A DNA stretch of 64,000 nucleotides. It comes from Leptospira ognonensis. GTDB lineage: Bacteria; Spirochaetota; Leptospiria; Leptospirales; Leptospiraceae. Positions 58,477-64,000 of the stretch are shown here, in pieces. Each line of letters begins with the position of its first letter. The first letter of the stretch is position 1. Where the stretch lies: positions 204,260 through 268,259 of the forward strand of contig NZ_RQGD01000010.1 in assembly GCF_004770745.1 (NCBI RefSeq). The letters run 5' to 3'. The position numbers were made by a program, and so were the translations under genes. The notes under the pieces were generated by a model. The model saw nothing but the letters and a program-made list of their open reading frames with translations, was not told the DNA's origin and searched no databases.

Positions 58477-59490
58477 ATGTGCTTGCCATGCGATCAAATA
58501 GTGAAACCGAAAATTGCCATTATTGGAGCTGGAATTTCAGGTCTGACCCTAGCGAATCAGCTAAAAAATAGCGCCCAGGTAGATATTTTTGAAAAGGCGC
58601 GTGGAGTCGGTGGACGCATGTCTACTCGTTATGCGGAGCCATTTTCTTTCGATCATGGAAACCAACACTTTACCGTGCGAACGAAGCCTTTCCAGTCATT
58701 TCTGAATCCTTATCTTGAGAATGGTATCGTATGTGAATGGAGTGGAAAGGTAATCACTCTCGAGATAGGTAAAAAAATTACCAAACGCCTTTGGTTTGAA
58801 CCTCATTTCGTTGCTAGTCCCAATATGAATCAACTTTGCAAGGCATTGTCAGATGGAATTTCCATTCAGACAAAAACAGAAATTGCCCCTCTTACAAAAA
58901 AAGAAGCAGACGGATGGGATCTCTATTCGAAGGAAGGAATTTTTTTGGGGACCTATACTTGGGTAATTGTAACGGCTCCACCTTTACAGACCATAAAGCT
59001 ATTTGGAAACCTTCTGCCGAATGAATCCCCGTTGCACGATACAAAGATGAACTCTTGTTACTCCCTTATGATCGGATTTAAAAAACCTTGGGAGAATCAA
59101 TGGATCGCAGCCAAGGTATGGAACAATCCGATTGATTGGATTTCCATCAATTCGACAAAGCCTGGAAGAGATAAAAGTGTTACGAGCATTGTCGCACATT
59201 CGACAAAGGATTGGGCCGATGCAAATATCGATGCGGATCTTGAAGAAGTCAAAAAATCTTTGGTGCTTCAGTTTGAAAAGTTAACAGATATTTCCTGTGC
59301 TGAGGCGGACTACATTTCAGTGCATCTGTGGAAGTATGCAACAGTCTTTGAAACACGGAATTCAGGTTTCTATATTGATGAGAAAAACGAGTTGGCCGCA
59401 ACGGGTGATTGGGCCTCAGCATCGCGTATCGAAGAAGTCTGGGCTAGCGCTACAAACTTAGCAGACCATCTGAAGATGATTTATAATTGA
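58477..59490 (+). CDS. renalase-like FAD-dependent oxidoreductase
   Basis: 337 residues from ATG 58477; GTG at 58501 (KPKIAIIGAG) is an alternative that starts directly at the FAD strand. Dinucleotide motif IIGAGISGLTLANQL (~15-29), then FEKARGVGGRMSTRYAEPFSFDHGNQHFTVR (~45-75), which matches the renalase/amine-oxidase-like group, and a C-terminal AATGDWASASRIEEVWASA (FAD-binding). Bacterial renalases oxidise isomeric dihydro-NAD(P); others act on amines. Substrate inferred only. The following AraC-type gene overlaps or nearly abuts its stop codon. Confidence 0.87.
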   Translation: MCLPCDQIVKPKIAIIGAGISGLTLANQLKNSAQVDIFEKARGVGGRMSTRYAEPFSFDHGNQHFTVRTKPFQSFLNPYLENGIVCEWSGKVITLEIGKKITKRLWFEPHFVASPNMNQLCKALSDGISIQTKTEIAPLTKKEADGWDLYSKEGIFLGTYTWVIVTAPPLQTIKLFGNLLPNESPLHDTKMNSCYSLMIGFKKPWENQWIAAKVWNNPIDWISINSTKPGRDKSVTSIVAHSTKDWADANIDADLEEVKKSLVLQFEKLTDISCAEADYISVHLWKYATVFETRNSGFYIDEKNELAATGDWASASRIEEVWASATNLADHLKMIYN

Positions 59491-59504
59491 GTTACAGATT
59501 GAAT

Positions 59505-60584
59505 ATGGATCACTCAGTTGTATTCTCTATCGAAACCTTTCTTGCAACGATTCCCATTATTGGCAGTTTTTTCTCGTTTATCGTTTGCCTTGGTTATCTG
59601 CTTAGGCCAGGGAAAAAACGCAATATTCTTCCAGGTTTACTTTATGGTTTTCTTGCTCTTCCGCAATTAAATATGGCCCTTGATATCACTGGCGTTAACC
59701 GTTTTAATTTGAAAATTGGACTCTTCTTACTTCCCTTCTATATTTTTATCGGACCGTTGATTCATATCTATATTAGACAAATTCTAAACCGTAATTTTGA
59801 GTGGGGAAAGAAACAATTCCTGCATTTACTTCCCTTCTTTCTCATCCTTATCCCAATCTTTGTGATTTCTATGGAACCAGCGATCGCGAATTCTCGGTTT
59901 CAGTACCTTGACTACCTATTCTTATTCATATTCTTATATACAATCAGCTTTCTACTGCTTACAGGCACAGAGCTCTTTCCTATTTTTTTTAACACCTCAT
60001 TCCCTTATCCGAAAATTTATATTTTTACTCTCATTTTGATATGCTTTGGATTTTTAGATATTTTTTTCTTTGTCTGGTTTCAAATAGAAAAATCGATGCT
60101 TACGATGGCTTTATCCTATTCAACTTTGCTATTAATTTCGGTATTCATTTTTTGGGGCAGTCAAATTTTTCCTGAGTATTTATCTTCTATGCAAGAGGAA
60201 ATAAAGAAGAGCAAATATGTTAAATCGCGACTCACTGGAATCGATACAGAAAAAACAATCAATGAAATTCATAGACTCATGATTGAGGAAAGTTTTTATG
60301 CTGATGAGGATTTAACGCTCGCTCGCCTAGCAGAACATCTCAATCTTCACCCCCATCAACTTTCAGAGCTATTCAATCAAAACCTTAAGGTGAGTTTCAA
60401 AGCCTACATCAATGAGAAAAGAATTCAGTCAGCCTGTCGACTTTTACTAGAGGAACCAAATCGGTCGATCGTATCCATTCTGTATGCAGTAGGGTTCTCA
60501 TCAAAATCAGCATTCCACGCGGAGTTTTTTAAATATAAAAACACAACCCCCTCCCTCTACCGTAAATCGAATGTTGGTTCCTAA
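59505..60584 (+). CDS. membrane-bound AraC-family regulator
   Basis: 359 residues from ATG 59505; TTG 59487 overlapping the previous stop is also possible. Seven TM helices (~5-225) are followed by a cytoplasmic AraC domain (~250-355): LARLAEHLNLHPHQLSELFNQNLKVSFKAYINEKRIQSACRLL and VSILYAVGFSSKSAFHAEFFKYKNTTPSLYRK. There is no periplasmic sensor domain, unlike the protein at 18205. It likely responds to a membrane or envelope signal. The downstream gene (60635/60656) is a DJ-1/PfpI-like lipoprotein, a domain that in GlxA-type regulators is fused to AraC. Confidence 0.88.
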   Translation: MDHSVVFSIETFLATIPIIGSFFSFIVCLGYLLRPGKKRNILPGLLYGFLALPQLNMALDITGVNRFNLKIGLFLLPFYIFIGPLIHIYIRQILNRNFEWGKKQFLHLLPFFLILIPIFVISMEPAIANSRFQYLDYLFLFIFLYTISFLLLTGTELFPIFFNTSFPYPKIYIFTLILICFGFLDIFFFVWFQIEKSMLTMALSYSTLLLISVFIFWGSQIFPEYLSSMQEEIKKSKYVKSRLTGIDTEKTINEIHRLMIEESFYADEDLTLARLAEHLNLHPHQLSELFNQNLKVSFKAYINEKRIQSACRLLLEEPNRSIVSILYAVGFSSKSAFHAEFFKYKNTTPSLYRKSNVGS

Positions 60585-60634
60585 GTTATATCCCAGAAAG
60601 TCCTAGCTTATACACCAAGACGACATTTTTTTCA

Positions 60635-61798
60635 ATGTCGGATATACTCCATGCTATGATAAAACTTAGAATAGTATCCAAATTTTTTACATCTCGGCTG
60701 ATTAGAACAGCCTGCTGCCTAACCTACCTACTTTCCCTTTCCACAAACAATTGTGCACAAATCTCGTACTTTCAGAAGCTTGAACCCATCGAAAATCATC
60801 CTCTCGAAAATGTGAAATACGATAGTAAGCATGATGGATCCAAAATGACGGTCGTGATCCTTGCGGATACACAAGGCACCGAAATTACCGATCTCATTGT
60901 CCCTTACTCATTATTAAAGTTGGCGGATCTTAATGTTTATATTGTCTCGAATCAGAAGGGAAACGTACTGCTCTGGAAAGGATTGGTCCTCGTTCCGCAT
61001 GATACGATCAATGATTTTCCTTTTTCTTTTGACGCTGTTGTTGTTCCGAACGTGTTTCATCCTGAGGATAAATCCTTTCAAAAATTTTTAGCGAATGATC
61101 GTATTCCTGTATTATCCGTCTGTGAAGGCGCTAAGGTCATAGGTCGTTCTGATCAATTTTTAAACCATCAAATCACAACTCATGCTTCTAGTTTATCTCA
61201 ATTAGAAAATGAGTTCCCAAGACTCAACTGGATAAAAGGAAAAAAATATGTAGAAGATCGTCAGTTGATCAGCACGGCTGGTGTTGCTTCTAGTATTGAA
61301 GGAACCCTTGTTTTAATTTCCAGACTCGTAGATGTTAAAAAAGCAAATTTCGTAAAACAAAAAATTGGTTACCCTCATGATATGATCCGCGAGTTCTATT
61401 CAGGTGAGGCTATTTCCATTCTTGACCAACTAACAATACTTTGGAAGGTTACTTTTGATGATAATCCAGAATATGCCTTACATTTGAAATCAGGTATGAA
61501 TGAGATGGACATCGCGATCACTTTAGATGTCTGGGCAAGAACCTTTCCTAGTTCAATTGCTGCGGTATCGCAGGGATACATCCGAACAGAGAATGGATTG
61601 TTTCTTGCGGGTGTAAAAAATAAGTCCCTAGGAACAAAAAATCTTTGTCTGCGAGATTGCGAAACTGTTGGCAAAACGGATACCCAGATAGGTAACGATC
61701 AAAGCAAAGAATTCCTTCTGGATTTGCACTTAAATCAAGTTGGCAAACGCTATGGCAACCGATTTGCGCAAGTAGTGAAACGATTGCTAGATTATTGA
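60635..61798 (+). CDS. DJ-1/PfpI-superfamily (GATase1-like) lipoprotein
   Basis: 387 residues; an ATG at 60656 is an alternative that shortens the leader to a normal signal peptide. The signal ends STNNC. A DJ-1/PfpI-like domain (~70-235) follows: VVILADTQGTEITDLIVPYSLL, DAVVVPNVFHPED, the nucleophile elbow VLSVCEGAKVIG, and STAGVASSIEGTLVLISRLVD, which matches the sensor half of GlxA/AraC proteins. The remaining ~150 residues are unassigned. Export is unusual for this domain. It sits 50 nt after a membrane AraC gene, so it may act as its external sensor or as an enzyme. Confidence 0.82.
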   Translation: MSDILHAMIKLRIVSKFFTSRLIRTACCLTYLLSLSTNNCAQISYFQKLEPIENHPLENVKYDSKHDGSKMTVVILADTQGTEITDLIVPYSLLKLADLNVYIVSNQKGNVLLWKGLVLVPHDTINDFPFSFDAVVVPNVFHPEDKSFQKFLANDRIPVLSVCEGAKVIGRSDQFLNHQITTHASSLSQLENEFPRLNWIKGKKYVEDRQLISTAGVASSIEGTLVLISRLVDVKKANFVKQKIGYPHDMIREFYSGEAISILDQLTILWKVTFDDNPEYALHLKSGMNEMDIAITLDVWARTFPSSIAAVSQGYIRTENGLFLAGVKNKSLGTKNLCLRDCETVGKTDTQIGNDQSKEFLLDLHLNQVGKRYGNRFAQVVKRLLDY

Positions 61799-61820
61799 GG
61801 CAAGCCAGAGTCACAGTCAC

Positions 61821-62054
61821 TTGGCCTTATATAAGCAGAATTGGGAGCCACCAGAAAAAGCAATTGGAGCACGACTCGCCGTGATTTTTGTTTCTATCAT
61901 ATTATACACAGGCGATCCGAGTGGACTCAAAAATTTCCTTTCCAGAAAGAGTGAATTGAAAAGTACAGATCCGAAAGCCAAAAAAGCCTACATCCAAAAT
62001 ATCATCAATATCGCACTGAGCACGATCAAAACAAAAGCGAATCGTGCTTCTTGA
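61821..62054 (+). CDS. possible small protein, unknown
   Basis: 77 residues from a TTG start without a clear ribosome site, 22 nt after the DJ-1-like gene. It is rich in Lys and helix-forming residues (LKNFLSRKSELKSTDPKAKKAYIQNIINIALSTIKTKAN) with one hydrophobic stretch (LAVIFVSIILYTG). No family is recognised. It fills an otherwise empty gap before the convergent SRPBCC gene and could be a real small gene or a fragment. Confidence 0.35.
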   Translation: MALYKQNWEPPEKAIGARLAVIFVSIILYTGDPSGLKNFLSRKSELKSTDPKAKKAYIQNIINIALSTIKTKANRAS

Positions 62055-62071
62055 GGCCGTATGATTTCCAT

Positions 62072-62590
62072 TTACGATTTTTGCATTATAACCTCTAAAA
62101 TTTTATCAAGCACCAAACAAAGATCCTTCCATGCTTCTACGCCACCAATTTCATTTTTGCGTATTTCATCTGACGCGTAGGTACAAACATGAGTCATAAG
62201 GGTCAGATCACCTTCCGTTGTAAAGGTACGAGATTCCTTCGTTACATCTGGACTTTCCAGTGCATCGGGATTAAAAACATTCATATCAATGGCATAGTTT
62301 TCTGAGTTGGCTATCTTTTCAGAGGGAATGACTTCTAGGAATCTTCCATAGACACCCATCTCTGTTCCATTTGCGTCACTAAACAAATATAAATATTTAC
62401 CACCTACTGTTACATCATTCTCACATTTTACTAAAGACCATCCTTCCGGTCCAGTAAGCCATCTTCGAATTAACTCTGGCTTGGTGAAACAATCATATAC
62501 CAAATTGCGTGGTGCCGCGAAGTAACGCGTTGCTACTACTTCCGTCTCTCCTCGCAATTCTACTTTAAATTCTTTTATATCTGCCTTCAT
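62072..62590 (-). CDS. SRPBCC/AHSA1-domain protein
   Basis: 172 residues. AHSA1-type fold: VATRYFAAPRNLVYDCFTKPELIRRWLTGPEGWSLVKCENDVTVGGKYLYLF spans the N-terminal half, with the typical MTHVCTYASDEIR strand later. It binds hydrophobic ligands; ligand unknown. Its start overlaps the stop of the upstream ArsR gene by 4 nt (62587-62590), so the two form one operon under ArsR control. It is a second, differently arranged example of the ArsR-SRPBCC pair seen at 48198-49168. Confidence 0.9.
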   Translation of the reverse strand: MKADIKEFKVELRGETEVVATRYFAAPRNLVYDCFTKPELIRRWLTGPEGWSLVKCENDVTVGGKYLYLFSDANGTEMGVYGRFLEVIPSEKIANSENYAIDMNVFNPDALESPDVTKESRTFTTEGDLTLMTHVCTYASDEIRKNEIGGVEAWKDLCLVLDKILEVIMQKS

Positions 62591-62937
62591 TTTTCTGGTT
62601 CTCCTTTTACTTGAAACGATTGCAATTCTTCTAGTAATCCATCAATGGCTAAATAGCGTTTTTCCCAGATCTGTTTGTATTTTTCTAACCAGTCTGTCGC
62701 TTCTTTGATGGGCTTAGTTTCCATTTTTCTCGGTCTCTCCTGACCTCGAATTTGTGTGGAAATCAATCCAGCTTCTTCCAGAACCTTCAGATGCTTAGAA
62801 ACGGCTGGCTGGCTCATTTGAAAGGGCTTGGCCAATTCCATAACGGTCAATTCCCCTTTTGCCAGGCGCATCAGAATGGCACGTCTAGTGGGATCAGCTA
62901 AAGCTCCGAATGTACGATCCAATGTTTGCATTTCCAT
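62587..62937 (-). CDS. ArsR-family transcriptional repressor (SRPBCC-associated)
   Basis: 116 residues, a winged helix-turn-helix (~8-75): FGALADPTRRAILMRLAKGELTVMELAKPFQMSQPAVSKHLKVLEEAGLIS. It has no metal-binding CxC. The C-terminal helix WLEKYKQIWEKRYLAIDGLLEELQ is typical of the SRPBCC-linked subgroup. It is closely related in layout to the ArsR at 48198. A tandem A/T repeat directly upstream (62941-62965) is a likely operator. Confidence 0.9.
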   Translation of the reverse strand: MEMQTLDRTFGALADPTRRAILMRLAKGELTVMELAKPFQMSQPAVSKHLKVLEEAGLISTQIRGQERPRKMETKPIKEATDWLEKYKQIWEKRYLAIDGLLEELQSFQVKGEPEK

Positions 62938-62940
62938 TTA

Positions 62941-62965
62941 GTTATATATCTACTTGGTTATATAT
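62941..62965. promoter_or_regulatory. tandem GTTATATAT repeat, probable ArsR operator
   Basis: GTTATATAT occurs at 62941-62949 and again at 62957-62965, 16 bp apart, immediately upstream of the ArsR start codon (62937). The spacing (about 1.5 turns) and overlap with the expected promoter suggest autorepression. The ArsR/SRPBCC gap near 48600-48640 has A/T-rich TTAGTATAAT and CTAATATATT, which look related but are less regular. Confidence 0.5.
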
Positions 62966-63130
62966 TGAGAATCTGTCAAGGAAATTTAAGAAAATTTTAC
63001 ATTCAGCCTTCGAAATTCATGCAATTCTAGGAACTTTCACAAGGTGAATTGAGGAGAAAGCTTTGAGTCGCGTAGGAATGCAAAATTGGGAATGACAATG
63101 GTTTCTATCGTTAATAATAGGAGAGGTTAA

Positions 63131-63598
63131 ATGTTACCTGTAATAAAAAACAAAATCCTCCAACTTTCCTTGTTATTTCTTCTTTCAATGCATCCCTTGC
63201 TTGCAAAAGACATTACTACGTATCATAAAAATACGTTTGGGGAAGTATCCTATAATCGTTTTGGTCTTGCTTCAATCGTTACAGAAGATGGTTGGGTAGT
63301 AATAAATAAAAAGCAGAAAGTATTACATAAAGTTTTTATTTACGACAATGGTCCTGATTATATAAGCGAAGGCATGTATCGCATCATAAAAAATGGAAAA
63401 ATGGGCTTTGCCAATGAAAAAGGGAAAGTGGTCATTGCACCTAAATACGATTTTGTATGGCCCTTCGAAAAAGGAACTGCCAAGTTTTGTATCGGCTGTA
63501 CCTTTCAAAAAGAGGGAGAACATACAAAAATAATAGAGGAAAATGCAAACCTAGGCTACATCACTAAGACAGGGAAAAAATTAGCAAACAAAAAGTGA
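63131..63598 (+). CDS. WG-repeat secreted protein
   Basis: 155 residues. The ATG follows AGGAGAGG. A signal peptide (~1-25, ending HPLLA-K) is followed by WG-type repeats: GLASIVTEDGWVVINKKQKV, KMGFANEKGKVVIAPKYDFVWPFEKGTAKFCIG and LGYITKTGKKL. The pattern G-x-hydrophobic-x-x-x-G-K-x-V-I-x-P-x-Y-D is the WG repeat, known in envelope or periplasmic proteins and thought to form beta-structures for protein contact. There are about two to three repeats, few for the family. Function unknown. Confidence 0.85.
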   Translation: MLPVIKNKILQLSLLFLLSMHPLLAKDITTYHKNTFGEVSYNRFGLASIVTEDGWVVINKKQKVLHKVFIYDNGPDYISEGMYRIIKNGKMGFANEKGKVVIAPKYDFVWPFEKGTAKFCIGCTFQKEGEHTKIIEENANLGYITKTGKKLANKK

Positions 63599-63803
63599 AA
63601 CGAGTTCTATTGAATTTAGCCCAAGAGATTGTTTCCTATATTTTTTTCGAATTGGGAGTCTGCTGAAAACGACCCTGTATACTTTCTCACCTTGCGCATA
63701 ACACATATTAGGTGTCTTGCGTCTGTTACTACTCATGCTCTTCTCGTCGATCGTTCGAACCCCTTTCCCTTCTCTCAGGATTTTCAAGTTAAGGCTAAAA
63801 TGA

Positions 63804-63975
63804 AAAATCTAAAATTCTAAAATGAATCTTTAGTAACTGCTTCTAACAAAGAGGACGGAACGGATGCGAAGCCAGGGATGGCGGAGCGCGCCATTCGAGC
63901 AGGAGTGCGAGACAGGCGCGAGAAACGTCCTCTTTGTTAGAAGCACCCTATTTAGTTACCAGAATTTTAGATTTT
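63804..63975. repeat. 172-bp nested inverted repeat with GC-rich core
   Basis: Three nested perfect arm pairs: AAAATCTAAAATTCT (63804-63818) / AGAATTTTAGATTTT (63961-63975), 15 bp; GTAACT (63833-63838) / AGTTAC (63954-63959); and a 20-bp arm TGCTTCTAACAAAGAGGACG (63838-63857) / CGTCCTCTTTGTTAGAAGCA (63926-63945). The 68-nt core (63858-63925) is strikingly GC-rich and contains a small hairpin (ATGGCG / CGCCAT). It lies in the 402-nt region after the WG-repeat gene, where I see no coding gene; 63599-63803 holds nothing recognisable. It could be a dispersed MITE-like element or a structured RNA. Confidence 0.85.
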
Positions 63976-64000
63976 GAATCGGTGGGTGGATGACGGGATT

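Noticed and set aside
63804..63975. A CRISPR array or complete insertion sequence
   Set aside because: There are no direct repeats with spacers and no transposase frame; the structure is a single nested inverted repeat.

Overview
The window is AT-rich spirochaetal chromosome, most likely from a saprophytic or low-virulence Leptospira-type organism. This is inferred from gene content, not from a marker gene. The supporting signs are many lipoproteins with a relaxed lipobox (Asn is often the residue before Cys), a large lipoprotein with a DUF1554-like C-terminus, many membrane-bound AraC regulators, outer-membrane barrels, LpxH-like lipid A metabolism, and class III cyclase and SpoIIE-type signalling. 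No rRNA, tRNA, CRISPR, prophage or insertion-sequence transposase was seen.

Layout. (1) 1-8375, + strand: the end of a LytTR response regulator, three small lipoproteins, a TonB-dependent receptor, a Cys-rich lipoprotein, ExbB, ExbD, TonB and a LytS-type histidine kinase; this reads as one outer-membrane uptake system with its own two-component control. (2) 8372-13043, - strand: a TetR regulator, then a copper operon (cupredoxin/beta-helix/membrane fusion, small membrane protein, two-domain multicopper oxidase, SCO). (3) 13291-18204: LpxH-like phosphoesterase, Cys-rich lipoprotein, monoacylglycerol-lipase-like hydrolase, TPM protein, SulP transporter. (4) 18205-23402: membrane AraC regulator, SbtA-type bicarbonate transporter, AlgE-like porin, TetR. 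With SulP this resembles a bicarbonate/anion transport locus. (5) 23366-27135: PlsC-like acyltransferase, di-haem peroxidase, then a cobalamin riboswitch leading into two surface lipoproteins.

(6) 27139-41938 is the most notable block. On the - strand lie two hotdog thioesterases (one fused to an Avd/IVP-like four-helix bundle), an SDR and a PP2C phosphatase. Divergent on the + strand lies a tightly packed run: ketosynthase, fused CoA-transferase, KAS III, a 1784-residue kinase/ATPase/GAF/SpoIIE protein, SiaB, SiaC and a GAF-adenylate cyclase. This looks like an acyl-chain biosynthetic pathway co-transcribed with a SiaABC partner-switching module whose output enzyme is an adenylate cyclase instead of the diguanylate cyclase SiaD.

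(7) 41935-49798: TetR with a divergent membrane-protein/ABA4-like pair and a clear operator, a zinc-ribbon/ankyrin protein, a Rossmann dehydrogenase, a metallo-beta-lactamase-fold lipoprotein, DoxX, a divergent ArsR/SRPBCC pair and a secreted protein. (8) 49824-58430: giant DUF1554-type lipoprotein, OmpA lipoprotein, barrel-like protein, ECF42-type sigma factor with its DGPF/YciI partner, a small membrane protein, and a receiver-PAS-PAS protein without output domain. (9) 58477-64000: renalase-like FAD enzyme, membrane AraC, DJ-1/PfpI-like lipoprotein, an ArsR-SRPBCC operon, a WG-repeat protein, and a 172-bp nested inverted repeat with a GC-rich core at the right edge.
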